This document shows, piece by piece, positions 38,524 to 48,273 of a stretch of DNA of 64,000 nucleotides. The position numbers and the translations under genes are program-made. Origin of the DNA: Spirabiliibacterium falconis (GTDB lineage: Bacteria > Pseudomonadota > Gammaproteobacteria > Enterobacterales > Pasteurellaceae); the NCBI RefSeq assembly GCF_014885015.1, contig NZ_JABMIJ010000006.1:186001-250000 (forward strand), given 5' to 3'. Every line of letters begins with the position of its first letter. The first letter of the stretch is position 1. The notes under the pieces were generated by a model. That model saw only the letters and a list, made by a program, of their open reading frames with translations. It was not told the origin of the DNA and searched no databases.

Positions 38524-39030
38524 TTATAAACGCCTTGTCTGCCAATAAACTTTTTTCCAATAAGGGGAATTTAATGATGAATAGATGACCCCACCTTTCG
38601 TGGATGCGTGTAGAAATAAATCATCTTTCACATAAATTCCAACATGATAGCCATTAGGCCCTCGCCCTGTTTTAAAAAAGACCAAATCCCCTGTTTGAAT
38701 ATCACGTTTATTGACACGCACCCCTTGCTTTGCTTGTGCTTTCGTGGTGCGTGGCAACTGAATGTTAAAGCGTTGTGCAAATGTAACTTGTACAAAGCCA
38801 GAGCAATCGACACCGCGACGTGATTTACCACCTAACACATAAGGTGTGCCTTTCCATTGCGTTTGCTGCTCACTTAATTGTGCAATAGTATAAATCTGAT
38901 CAGGCAAATGCGTATTATATTGGCGGTGTGTTGAAAATCGTTCTTCAGTAGAATCTGAAGTCGATGAAGAACACGCCACCATACAGCCTGTTCCCAATAC
39001 AATCATTATTGCGCGAAACACGTTTGGCAT
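38524..39030 (-). CDS. NlpC/P60 family lipoprotein (MepS-like)
   Basis: A 168-residue lipoprotein with a lipobox MVAC (Cys20) and an NlpC/P60 peptidase domain. The catalytic cysteine is in RRGVDCSGFVQVTF near residue 76, the histidine in GYHVGIYV near 130, and the third polar residue in LHAS. E. coli relatives MepS and NlpC cleave peptidoglycan peptides. It is downstream of ihfA, separated by nine bases, as nlpC follows the ihfA-btu region in enterobacteria. Confidence 0.9.
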   Translation of the reverse strand: MPNVFRAIMIVLGTGCMVACSSSTSDSTEERFSTHRQYNTHLPDQIYTIAQLSEQQTQWKGTPYVLGGKSRRGVDCSGFVQVTFAQRFNIQLPRTTKAQAKQGVRVNKRDIQTGDLVFFKTGRGPNGYHVGIYVKDDLFLHASTKGGVIYSSLNSPYWKKVYWQTRRL

Positions 39031-39038
39031 AAGTCTCT

Positions 39039-39338
39039 CTATTTATGACGAGCATGTTGCTGAGCCACGCGCGAACGTAATTTTTGTCCTGGCTTAAACA
39101 CTACAACACGGCGAGCAGAAACCGCAACACTTTCACCTGTTTTAGGATTGCGTCCAGGGCGTGATTTCTTATCACGCAACTGGAAATTACCAAAACCCGA
39201 GAGTTTGACATCTTCGCCCTGCTCTAAAGCACTGCGAATTTGCTCAAAAAAACTTTCTACCAGTTCTTTTGCCTCACGTTTACTCAAATTGAGTTTTTCA
39301 ATTAAATGCTCTGCAATTTCTACTTTCGTTAAAGTCAT
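39039..39338 (-). CDS. ihfA: Integration host factor alpha subunit
   Basis: DNA-bending protein that works as a heterodimer with IhfB. It has 99 residues: the N-terminal [24 protein letters not shown]-type helices, the [22 protein letters not shown] arm near residues 47-68 with the DNA-intercalating proline, and [11 protein letters not shown] at the end. It lies directly downstream of pheT, as in E. coli. Confidence 0.97.
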   Translation of the reverse strand: MTLTKVEIAEHLIEKLNLSKREAKELVESFFEQIRSALEQGEDVKLSGFGNFQLRDKKSRPGRNPKTGESVAVSARRVVVFKPGQKLRSRVAQQHARHK

Positions 39339-39341
39339 AGT

Positions 39342-41729
39342 TTAATCTCTCAAATAAGCATTAAAACGCTGCTTCAACTCAGATACAACATTCGATACTA
39401 TTTGGCTAATATCGTCTTCTTCAAGCGTTTTTTGTCTGTCCTGTAAAATTAAGCTGATCGCTAAACTTTTACATCCATCAGCCACTCCTGTGCCTTGATA
39501 AACATCGAACAAGTTAACGTGAGTGAGCGTTTCACCTGCAGCTTCACGGCATGCTGCAACAACATCTGCTGCGGCAATATCATTATTAACCACAACAGCA
39601 ATATCCCTACGGTTAGCAGGAAAGCGAGAAATCGGTTTTGCCTGAACAATATCTCGTTTAGCAATTGCACTCCATAAAATTTCAAACGCAATCGCACGGC
39701 CATTAATACCTAAATCTTGTGCAATTTGTGGGTGGATCGTACCAATAAAACCCACTTCTTGATTATCAATTATAATGGCAGCTGATTGCCCTGGGTGTAA
39801 AGCGGGATACGTTTTACTAACATAGTTAACACGGCTACCTGCCCGAGTCAGTTGCAAGAGGCTATCTAAATCTCCTTTTAAATCAAAGAAATCCGCACTT
39901 TCACTTTTTTCAAACCAATTTTCATGATGGCGAGCCCCACAAATGACCGCACTTAATACAAATTCTTGGCGTACACCAGCTTCTGCGTTATCGTCTGGAA
40001 TAAAACGTAGCCCTGCTTCAAATAAACGAATACGATTTTGCTGACGATTTTGATTATAGAGTAATGCACCAAGCAAACCTGGCAATAAAGACAAACGCAT
40101 TGCAGACATATCCGCTGAAATTGGATTTGGCAAAATTAAGGCCGCCTGCTCTGGATGTAATTTTTGTTGCACTTTTGGATCAACAAAGCTGTATGTCACG
40201 GCTTCCTGATAATCACGATCAACAAGTGCGGTTTTAATACGCGCTAAATCAACATCAGCCTCTTTATGCTCACGCATCGTTAAATGTGCCAAAGGCGCAC
40301 AGTTAGGAATAGCGTTATAGCCATAAATTCGTGCCACTTCTTCAATCAAATCTTCTTCAATGGCAATATCAAAACGCCAGCTAGTCGGTGTTGCTGTCCA
40401 AACATTATTTTCAAACGTGACATTGAAACCCAAGCGGGTAAGAATATCAGTTACTGTTGCATCATCAATATGATGCCCTAATAATGCATCAAGCTTACTA
40501 CGACGTAAAGTAACAGTATCACGTTTTGGTAAATGTTGTTCACTTACAACTTCACAAATTTCGCCGACTTCGCCACCACAAATTTCCACTAAAAGTGCGG
40601 TCGCACGCTCCATTGCGTGACGTTGTAACATATAATCCACGCCGCGTTCAAAACGATGAGAGGAATCTGTATGTAAGCCATATTGACGAGCGCGCCCTGT
40701 AATGGCAAGCGGTGCAAAAAAGGCAGATTCCAAAATAACATTCTGTGTATTGGATGTAACGCCTGTGTCTAATCCACCAAAGATACCAGCCATTGCCACA
40801 GGTCCTTTCTGATCGGCGATAACGAGGGTATTGGCTTGTAATGTTACTTGGTTTTCATCCAATAATGTTAATGTTTCACCTTCTTTTGCCATACGAACGG
40901 TAATTGGCAGGCTTAATTTATCCGCATCAAAGGCGTGCATTGGCTGCCCTTGCTCGAGCAAAATATAGTTGGTGACATCCACTACTGGATCAATTGAACG
41001 AAGTCCACAGCGACGTAATTTTTCCTGCATCCATAGTGGTGTTTGAGCATGTAAATTGACATTTTTTATCATACGCGCAAGATAACGCGGACACGCTTCA
41101 CTGGCATGGACTTCAACAGCAACGTTATCTGCAATATGCGTATTAACCGTATCAAAGTGCGGTTCGTGAACATCAGCCTGATTAACCACGCCCAATTCAC
41201 GCGCAACACCCCGCACACTTAAACAGTCAGCCCGATTTGGCGTTAAGCTAATCTCAATCGTATTATCATTTAGCTTGAGATAATCACGCAAATCTTGCCC
41301 TATTGGCGCATCGCTTGGCAGTTCAATAATGCCGCTAGAATCGAGTTCTATCCCTAATTCTTTATAAGAACATAACATCCCCTCAGATGGCTCGCCTCGC
41401 AATTTTGCTTTTTTTATTTTGAAATCACCTGGCAAAACGGCACCTACCGTGGCACAGGCCACTTTTAAGCCTTCTCTACAATTGGGCGCACCGCATACAA
41501 TATCCAATAACACATCGCCACCGACATTGACTTTCGTGACGCGTAATTTATCTGCATTTGGGTGTTGTTTACACTCCACGACTTCACCAACAAGCACGCC
41601 AGAAAAGTCACCAGCACAAGGTTCAATATCGTCCACCTCAAGCCCAAGCATCGTAATTTGCTCGGCAAGTTCCGCTGTTGAAATGGCGGGGTTAACCCAT
41701 TCACGTAGCCATAATTCATTCACTTTCAT
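39342..41729 (-). CDS. pheT: Phenylalanine--tRNA ligase beta subunit
   Basis: The 795-residue beta chain of the heterotetrameric PheRS. It has an N-terminal EMAP/tRNA-binding domain with [12 protein letters not shown] near residue 75. The B3/B4 editing region follows (SHRFERGVD near 350). A B5 domain and a C-terminal ferredoxin-like anticodon domain ([14 protein letters not shown]) complete it. Fifteen bases separate it from pheS upstream; ihfA follows. Confidence 0.97.
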   Translation of the reverse strand: MKVNELWLREWVNPAISTAELAEQITMLGLEVDDIEPCAGDFSGVLVGEVVECKQHPNADKLRVTKVNVGGDVLLDIVCGAPNCREGLKVACATVGAVLPGDFKIKKAKLRGEPSEGMLCSYKELGIELDSSGIIELPSDAPIGQDLRDYLKLNDNTIEISLTPNRADCLSVRGVARELGVVNQADVHEPHFDTVNTHIADNVAVEVHASEACPRYLARMIKNVNLHAQTPLWMQEKLRRCGLRSIDPVVDVTNYILLEQGQPMHAFDADKLSLPITVRMAKEGETLTLLDENQVTLQANTLVIADQKGPVAMAGIFGGLDTGVTSNTQNVILESAFFAPLAITGRARQYGLHTDSSHRFERGVDYMLQRHAMERATALLVEICGGEVGEICEVVSEQHLPKRDTVTLRRSKLDALLGHHIDDATVTDILTRLGFNVTFENNVWTATPTSWRFDIAIEEDLIEEVARIYGYNAIPNCAPLAHLTMREHKEADVDLARIKTALVDRDYQEAVTYSFVDPKVQQKLHPEQAALILPNPISADMSAMRLSLLPGLLGALLYNQNRQQNRIRLFEAGLRFIPDDNAEAGVRQEFVLSAVICGARHHENWFEKSESADFFDLKGDLDSLLQLTRAGSRVNYVSKTYPALHPGQSAAIIIDNQEVGFIGTIHPQIAQDLGINGRAIAFEILWSAIAKRDIVQAKPISRFPANRRDIAVVVNNDIAAADVVAACREAAGETLTHVNLFDVYQGTGVADGCKSLAISLILQDRQKTLEEDDISQIVSNVVSELKQRFNAYLRD

Positions 41730-41743
41730 TCTAAATTCCTACC

Positions 41744-42766
<1,023 letters not shown>

Positions 42767-42768
42767 CT

Positions 42769-42796
42769 AAAAAGCCTCCTACTTATGGGAGGCTTT
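42769..42796 (-). promoter_or_regulatory. Attenuator-like terminator in the pheS leader
   Basis: On the minus strand AAAGCCTCC pairs with GGAGGCTTT, followed by further T residues, 36 bases before the pheS ATG. No promoter fits between hairpin and gene, so pheST transcripts should cross it. A GCTTTAA element at 42823-42829 (minus strand) can pair with TTAAAGC at the 5' arm (42792-42798), a possible antiterminator. No phenylalanine-rich leader peptide is visible. Confidence 0.55.
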
Positions 42797-42937
42797 AACA
42801 CGCAGCCAACCTAATTCGGGGCTTAAAGCACTAAATGAGTCGGTTTATGAACTTTAAATTAAGTAGTCAATCAATGTTATAATTAATATTAATATAATAC
42901 TCTATTTAATTTTAAAAATCATCTAGTTATTATGCTG

Positions 42938-43234
42938 TTACCACCACCAAGGATAAAACGTTGTACCCATATAAGAGTGATTATATTCCCCAAATCCATA
43001 GCCAATGCCAATCATTGGTGTTATACGCACTGGCTGAGGGCTTGTTTTAGGCACATAATCACTGGCATTTAGTACCGTTGTGTCTTTAGTATCTTGTGTT
43101 TTGGGTGCCACATTTTCGCGTGTCTTTTGATGTTGTGCTTGATAGCTTGGTAGTGCACTATCAATGGCCTGTGGTGTGTTCGTGCAAGCAATTAATACAA
43201 CACTTAACGCAATGATAATAGAATGTTTCATCAT
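42938..43234 (-). CDS. Small hypothetical lipoprotein
   Basis: A 98-residue predicted lipoprotein. The signal peptide leads to LIAC (Cys17). The middle is polar and low in hydrophobicity. The C-terminus is aromatic and glycine-rich: MIGIGYGFGEYNHSYMGTTF followed by Tyr-Pro and three tryptophans. Two adjacent ATG codons could start it. I do not recognise a family. Located between pheS and fabA, with a GGGGA ribosome site. Confidence 0.7.
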   Translation of the reverse strand: MMKHSIIIALSVVLIACTNTPQAIDSALPSYQAQHQKTRENVAPKTQDTKDTTVLNASDYVPKTSPQPVRITPMIGIGYGFGEYNHSYMGTTFYPWWW

Positions 43235-43266
43235 ATTTCCCCACTTAGTATTTTATTTATTATACA

Positions 43267-43297
43267 CAAAAAAACCGCACTTGCGTAAAAGTGCGGT
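43267..43297 (-). terminator. Uptake-signal dyad terminator after fabA
   Basis: ACCGCACTT and AAGTGCGGT pair around a short loop; the minus strand ends in seven T residues. It lies 26 bases beyond the fabA stop. Confidence 0.75.
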
Positions 43298-43322
43298 CTT
43301 CTGATTCTGATACAGCTTAAGA

Positions 43323-43850
43323 TTAAAATGTTGTGGTATCTTGAAATAATCCCACTTTTAGATCGGTTGCGGTATAAATTACTCGTCCATCGACTTCCAC
43401 TTCACCATCTGCCACGCCCATCACCAACTTACGATTAATCACACGTTTGAGATGCAAACGATAAATCACTTTTTTCGCGGTTGGCAAAATTTGCCCAGTG
43501 AATTTCACTTCACCTACGCCAAGCGCACGCCCCTTCCCTTTTCCACCTAGCCAGCCGAGATAAAACCCAACTAATTGCCACATGGCATCTAACCCCAAAC
43601 AGCCAGGCATCACGGGATCATTAATAAAATGACACTGAAAAAACCATAAATCTGGTTTGATATTAAATTCTGCCTCAACATAACCCTTATCAAAGTTTCC
43701 CCCTTCTTCTGACATTTGGGTAATGCAATCCATCATCAGCATTGGTGGTGCGGGTAATGGCGGACCATCTTGCCCAAATAATTCGCCTTTGCCAGACGCA
43801 ATCAGATCGTCATATGTGTAAGATGATTTTTGATTAATAGGGTTACTCAT
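43323..43850 (-). CDS. fabA: 3-hydroxydecanoyl-[ACP] dehydratase/isomerase FabA
   Basis: Makes the cis double bond for unsaturated fatty acids. The hot-dog-fold active site has His74 in [13 protein letters not shown] and Asp88 in GLDAMWQL. Length 175 is standard. FabB is not in the window. The fabA-lonH-matP order is the same as in E. coli. Confidence 0.96.
   Translation of the reverse strand: MSNPINQKSSYTYDDLIASGKGELFGQDGPPLPAPPMLMMDCITQMSEEGGNFDKGYVEAEFNIKPDLWFFQCHFINDPVMPGCLGLDAMWQLVGFYLGWLGGKGKGRALGVGEVKFTGQILPTAKKVIYRLHLKRVINRKLVMGVADGEVEVDGRVIYTATDLKVGLFQDTTTF
43532..43539 (-). other. KOPS-like octamer GGGAAGGG
   Basis: Minus-strand GGGNAGGG match about 19 kb right of dif, pointing toward dif. 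Located in fabA. Confidence 0.4.
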
Positions 43851-43940
43851 TCCTCTGTTCTCCTTTTATGAGGCTACGACATAGCATCATTTTAACAGAG
43901 TTAAATAAAGTTTTAAATAGCTAACAAGTGTATGCCGAAA

Positions 43941-45581
43941 TTATTTTTTTAGTTTTGTTAGCAGTGATAAAGCAGCATGATACATTTGCTTGACCGCACT
44001 TTGCGGTATGCTTTCTAGCCTTGTTGAAATCAGTTCAGATAATGACTGTCCTGATTGCTCATCAAAGAGAGGAAGTGCGGTTAAAATAGCTAACGCTTGT
44101 TCAACATTCTCTACACCCCAAATATGAAATTGCCCCGCCTTAACTGCGTCAATAATATCTGGTTGCAAACTAAGTTGAGACTGCGTGATCTGTGGAATAA
44201 TTACGCCTTGTTGACCTGTTAAGCCGCGATGCTGGCATAGATGAAAAAAGCCTTCGATTTTTTGATTTACGCCGCCAACACTATGCACATGTCCGCTTTG
44301 ATCAATCGCCCCTGTGATCGCAATATGTTGAAAAATAGGCACATCTGCTAACGCACTGACTAATGCACAAAATTGCGCAAGCGAGGCACTATCGCCATCA
44401 ATATCAGCATAAGATTGCTCAAAAACAATCGCTGCAGCGAAAGGCAATTGTGCAGGTAAATGCAATAAATGTGCTAAACAATACTGCGCTAGCATCGTAC
44501 CCTTACTATGCACATTGCCTGCTAAGTCATTTTTACGCTCAACATCGGTAATTTCTCCCTCTCCTAATTGAACGGTGCAAGTAATACGACTAGGTTCACC
44601 AAAGCTAATTGGCGTGCCTGCGTATTCTACCACCGAAAGTCCATTAACTTGCCCAACACATTGTCCATCTGTTTCAATGAAAATATGTTGATTAATAAAC
44701 TCTCGTTGACTTAACTCTGATAATGATGACTGTTGATAACGCACGCGTCTGAAATAGTTCCAAACCGCACTTTGATTAATTTTATCCTGTTGACACTGTG
44801 CGCTGATGGCCTCAATTTTTGCCGTAAGCGACGGCAATGCAATTGGTTGCAAGTAAGCATCTTCACTTTCTCGCACACCAAGTTGGTAAAGTGCGGTTAA
44901 CCCCTCTGCATCAAAGCACTTCCCTGCTATTTGCTGGGATAAATATTGCACTAATCCACCCCACTGTTGCAAACGTTCTGGCGTGCTGGTATCCAAATAA
45001 TGCTCAATTTCACTGTATTGTGAAAACGCATATAAGGTCTCATCAAGCTGATAAAGACTGGCCAATTGTTCACGAGAACCAAGTAAAATTAGTTTAAACG
45101 TCAGCGGTTGAGGTGGAACATAGGGTAAGTTAGATTTATCTGAGAGTTCCCAATGAAACACTTGCGTTAACAAAATTGATTTTAAACGAAACCACCAATG
45201 CGGATGCTGAATTAATGGCTCAACACCGAGAATTAAAACGCCATTTTTAGCATGATGCACCAGCCCTTGTTCCAATGAACACGCACTGTTGGCATTATGC
45301 ACTCGTCCAAATAACATGTGCTGTGTGTAATATAGCTGTGAAACCACCCTGTCGTCTTCAATAGGATATTGAGAACAAATATAGCTCCTCAGACATTGCC
45401 CATAAACATCAACCTGTTCGCACTTTAATACTAACGCCTGCCCCGCTTGTGTATGGAGATAATCGCTGATAGCAGATAATACGCGCGGCTGCGTTTCCAT
45501 AAAATGGGGGATTTTATAGTCTGGATCGTCAAAGTGCGGTTGTGGTGCTAATGTCAGATAAGATAAAGGTTGTCTGCTCAC
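43941..45581 (-). CDS. lonH: Lon-family peptidase YcbZ (LonH), ATPase part degenerate
   Basis: A 546-residue protein with a C-terminal Lon-type Ser-Lys peptidase domain. The serine is in DGDSASLAQ near residue 403 and the lysine in GGVNQKIEG near 444. The N-terminal region lies where the AAA+ domain should be, but no Walker A GxxGxGK(S/T) is seen and the Walker B position (GVLILGVEP) lacks DE. It may work without ATP or with another partner. Same neighbours as E. coli ycbZ (fabA, matP). Divergent from matP. Confidence 0.88.
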   Translation of the reverse strand: MSRQPLSYLTLAPQPHFDDPDYKIPHFMETQPRVLSAISDYLHTQAGQALVLKCEQVDVYGQCLRSYICSQYPIEDDRVVSQLYYTQHMLFGRVHNANSACSLEQGLVHHAKNGVLILGVEPLIQHPHWWFRLKSILLTQVFHWELSDKSNLPYVPPQPLTFKLILLGSREQLASLYQLDETLYAFSQYSEIEHYLDTSTPERLQQWGGLVQYLSQQIAGKCFDAEGLTALYQLGVRESEDAYLQPIALPSLTAKIEAISAQCQQDKINQSAVWNYFRRVRYQQSSLSELSQREFINQHIFIETDGQCVGQVNGLSVVEYAGTPISFGEPSRITCTVQLGEGEITDVERKNDLAGNVHSKGTMLAQYCLAHLLHLPAQLPFAAAIVFEQSYADIDGDSASLAQFCALVSALADVPIFQHIAITGAIDQSGHVHSVGGVNQKIEGFFHLCQHRGLTGQQGVIIPQITQSQLSLQPDIIDAVKAGQFHIWGVENVEQALAILTALPLFDEQSGQSLSELISTRLESIPQSAVKQMYHAALSLLTKLKK

Positions 45582-45636
45582 ATGGGTGTCTCTTATAAAA
45601 TGTTACTACTTCTATTATAACCTTATCACACCACAG

Positions 45637-45665
45637 TTCACAAAACATAAAAAAAAGCCTATACT
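45637..45665 (+). promoter_or_regulatory. Predicted matP promoter
   Basis: TTCACA (45637-45642), a 17-base spacer and TATACT (45660-45665). The expected start point is near 45672, just before the matS site at 45674. Confidence 0.6.
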
Positions 45666-45673
45666 AATCAAAT

Positions 45674-45686
45674 GTGACATTGTCAC
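45674..45686. promoter_or_regulatory. matS site 2, overlapping the matP start of transcription
   Basis: GTGACATTGTCAC fits GTGAC-R-N-Y-GTCAC completely. It lies 15 bases before the matP start codon and at about +2 to +14 of the predicted transcript. Bound MatP should block its own transcription. Confidence 0.9.
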
Positions 45687-45701
45687 GAATTAGGAGGCAA
45701 C

Positions 45702-46148
45702 ATGAAATATCAAAAACTGGAAAATCAAGAAGCACAATGGAAATGGCTCTATCTGGCAAAAAAAATTCGTAATGGAGAAAATATCACGCGTTATCTTGAG
45801 CACAGTCTGGCAACAGAAAAGGCAAACGCATTATTACAATCACAACATTATCCAGCATTAATTGAACAATGGATCAATCAGCACCTTGCACCTGAATTAG
45901 TCATTAAACTTGATCAAGCTATTCGAGCAAGGCGAAAGCGTTTTTTTAATGGCGAAAAACGCACAACAAAGAAAAAATCGATTGATTTAGAATATAGCGT
46001 GTGGGCACGTTTATCTAAGCATTCTCGCAAAATGAAAATGACACTGTCTGAAACCATTATGTATATGATTGATGAGGCTGAAAATAAAGAGCGTTACGCC
46101 AGCAAAATGGATTTAATGAAGAAAAATCTCAAGCAACTCCTTGAATAA
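45702..46148 (+). CDS. matP: Macrodomain Ter protein MatP
   Basis: Binds matS sites and organises the terminus region, linking it to the division machinery via ZapB in E. coli. The 148-residue protein has the N-terminal helical domain (LENQEAQWKWLYLAKKIRNGE), a ribbon-helix-helix DNA-binding section (KKKSIDLEYSVWARLSKHS) and a C-terminal coiled coil involved in tetramer formation. An AGGAGG ribosome site precedes it. Its own promoter carries a perfect matS site. Confidence 0.95.
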   Translation: MKYQKLENQEAQWKWLYLAKKIRNGENITRYLEHSLATEKANALLQSQHYPALIEQWINQHLAPELVIKLDQAIRARRKRFFNGEKRTTKKKSIDLEYSVWARLSKHSRKMKMTLSETIMYMIDEAENKERYASKMDLMKKNLKQLLE

Positions 46149-46184
46149 TTTTTAAGCAACATCATATATCTTAGTACGACGCAA

Positions 46185-46212
46185 TGAACATTTTACTGAA
46201 AAAAGTGTCATA
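46185..46212 (+). promoter_or_regulatory. Possible sigma-E promoter of degP
   Basis: TGAACAT (46185-46191), a 15-base spacer and GTCATA (46207-46212) partly match the sigma-E pattern GGAACTT-N15/16-GTCTAA. degP is sigma-E controlled in E. coli. Two bases of the -35 and two of the -10 differ. Confidence 0.4.
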
Positions 46213-46264
46213 GCTTTCGTTGAGCTTAACAAATGTTTCTTACAGGATTAATAGAGAGTATTGT

Positions 46265-47665
46265 ATGAAAAAAAATAAATTTCTTTTATCTGCCTTAGCA
46301 ACTGCCGTTTTAGGCTTAAGCCTAGGTAGCATGCCAGTTTATGCACAAAATGCAACCAATCTTGCAGAAAGTATTATCAACACACCGACTCACAGCACAA
46401 TGGATGGGCAACAATTACCGAGTTTAGCCCCAATGCTACAAAAAGTATTGCCAAGTGTGGTAACCGTCAATGTGTCGGGTACACAAAAACAAGAATCACT
46501 CATTCCCGAAGAGTTCAAATTCTTTTTTGGTCGTGACTTTGATACTCAACCACGCGAGTTTCAAGGTTTAGGTTCTGGCGTGATTATTGATGCGGAAAAA
46601 GGTTATGTCTTAACCAATAATCATGTTATTGAAAATGCCAATAAAATCAGCCTAACGTTACAAGATGGGCGAGAGCTTAAAGCAAAATTACTGGGGGCTG
46701 ATAGCAAATCTGATGTAGCGTTACTACAAATAGAAGAGCCGAAAAACTTAACGGCTATTAAAGTTGCCAATTCAGACAAACTCCGTGTAGGCGACTATGT
46801 CGTCGCTATCGGTAACCCATTTGGACTTGGACAAACTGTAACCTCTGGTATTGTATCCGCACTTGGGCGTTCGATGCTGTCAGGCAGTGGCAATTATGAA
46901 AACTACATTCAAACCGATGCCGCCGTTAATCGCGGTAATTCTGGTGGTGCGTTAATTAATTTAAACGGTGAGCTTATTGGTATTAATACGGCCATTATTG
47001 CACCAAGTGGCGGTAACGTAGGGATTGCATTTGCCATTCCGAGTAATATGGCGAATAACTTGGTAAAACAAATCGTGGAATACGGTGAAGTCCGTCGTGG
47101 TATTTTAGGCATTAAAGGCGGCGAATTGAATGCTGATCTTGCTAAAGCCTTTGGAGTGGAAGCGCAAAAAGGGGCATTTATCAGCGAAGTGATACCAAAA
47201 TCAGCTGCCGAAGTTGCGGGTTTGAAAGCCGGTGACATTATCACTGCCATCGACGGTCAGCCTATTAATAGCTTTGCCGAATTGCGCGCTAAAGTGGCTA
47301 CGACTGGGGCAGGCAAAACGGTTAAACTCACTTATCAACGTGAAGGTAAAAGCCATGATACCGATGTGGTATTACAAGCAGACGATCAAAGCCAAACAGC
47401 AGCATCAAGTGTCATGCCAGCTCTAAAAGGTGCAGAGTTGGGTAATTATGATAAAGATGGTGTACAAGGCGTTGAAATTACTGCGGTAACACCGAAATCA
47501 GATGCCGATCGTTATGGATTACAAAAAGGCGACATTATTATTGGTGTAAATCGTCAAAAAGTAAACAACATCAGCGAACTACGTAAAATGTTAGAGAAAA
47601 AACCGTCTGTCGTAGCACTAAATATCAAGCGTGGCGACAGCAATTTCTATATGCTAGTGCAATAG
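46265..47665 (+). CDS. degP: Periplasmic serine protease/chaperone DegP (HtrA)
   Basis: Quality-control protease for envelope proteins. The start MKKNKF at 46265 gives a normal signal peptide ending near PVYA and 466 residues in all. The catalytic triad is His in NNHVIEN, Asp in KSDVALLQI and Ser in RGNSGGAL. Two PDZ domains follow (around residues 265-355 and 375-460). The frame extends 15 codons upstream without support. Confidence 0.96.
   Translation: MKKNKFLLSALATAVLGLSLGSMPVYAQNATNLAESIINTPTHSTMDGQQLPSLAPMLQKVLPSVVTVNVSGTQKQESLIPEEFKFFFGRDFDTQPREFQGLGSGVIIDAEKGYVLTNNHVIENANKISLTLQDGRELKAKLLGADSKSDVALLQIEEPKNLTAIKVANSDKLRVGDYVVAIGNPFGLGQTVTSGIVSALGRSMLSGSGNYENYIQTDAAVNRGNSGGALINLNGELIGINTAIIAPSGGNVGIAFAIPSNMANNLVKQIVEYGEVRRGILGIKGGELNADLAKAFGVEAQKGAFISEVIPKSAAEVAGLKAGDIITAIDGQPINSFAELRAKVATTGAGKTVKLTYQREGKSHDTDVVLQADDQSQTAASSVMPALKGAELGNYDKDGVQGVEITAVTPKSDADRYGLQKGDIIIGVNRQKVNNISELRKMLEKKPSVVALNIKRGDSNFYMLVQ
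47232..47244. other. Imperfect matS-like site
   Basis: GTGACATTATCAC differs from matS at one base of the right arm. It is inside degP, only 1.6 kb from matS site 2. Probably weak or fortuitous. Confidence 0.2.
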
Positions 47666-47686
47666 TTAACCGCACTTTATCATTCC

Positions 47687-47714
47687 AATCCCCAGTTTTG
47701 CTGGGGATTTTTTT
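47687..47714 (+). terminator. degP intrinsic terminator
   Basis: AATCCCCAG pairs with CTGGGGATT around TTTTG, followed by a T-run. A single uptake signal lies just before it. Confidence 0.85.
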
Positions 47715-47766
47715 ATCTTGCAATTTGACACCAGTTACCTACAATCACATAAAAACAGGAGGCATA

Positions 47767-48273
47767 ATGGCAGATCCGCATATCAAATCTCCAATGGATG
47801 GGTGGGATTATTTAACCGTTATTTTATATCGTCTCGGCTTTTTTATTGCCACAGTAGGAATAATGGGATTACTGTTTGCCACGCCTTGGGGCATTGTCTG
47901 TGTTGCGCTTGCTGCTGCACTATGCGCCAGTAGTTTACATATTTATCTCAAAAAATTCCGTCTAATTTTGCAATTTGCTACATGGACTGGTTTAATCCTG
48001 ATGCTCTTAAACGCACACGCTCTGGCATTAGGAGCTTTTTTTGTAACCTTAGGGGGATTATGCTTTAAAGAATATTTCTGCTTTCGTGTACCCCTATTGC
48101 AGTTTCAGCCACTTTTTTTAGCGATATTATGGCTTGCCAGCACAATTCATCATGCTATGCTGACATCCATATTAGGCATCCTCTGCACCGCACTTTTTCT
48201 TTTACTCGCAATCAAAAAAGCACTGATGCCACTACATTTTGATATTGGAGATAAACAAAAATATGAAATTTAA
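47767..48273 (+). CDS. DUF2301-like integral membrane protein
   Basis: A 168-residue membrane protein with about six hydrophobic segments and a characteristic N-terminus MADPHIKSPMDGWDYLTV. I think this is the DUF2301 (COG5413) family, by memory of its start and size, but without a search I am not certain. The ATG at 47767 follows AGGAGG. It overlaps ycbX by eleven bases, so the two may be coupled. Confidence 0.75.
   Translation: MADPHIKSPMDGWDYLTVILYRLGFFIATVGIMGLLFATPWGIVCVALAAALCASSLHIYLKKFRLILQFATWTGLILMLLNAHALALGAFFVTLGGLCFKEYFCFRVPLLQFQPLFLAILWLASTIHHAMLTSILGILCTALFLLLAIKKALMPLHFDIGDKQKYEI

Noticed and set aside
42905-42925. Short frame Met-Ile-Phe-Lys-Ile-Lys upstream of pheS as a leader peptide
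   Set aside because: One Phe codon only, no ribosome site, and probably upstream of the promoter.
44837-45097. Plus-strand frame inside the Lon-family gene
   Set aside because: Antisense to a gene with clear family motifs; no start signals.
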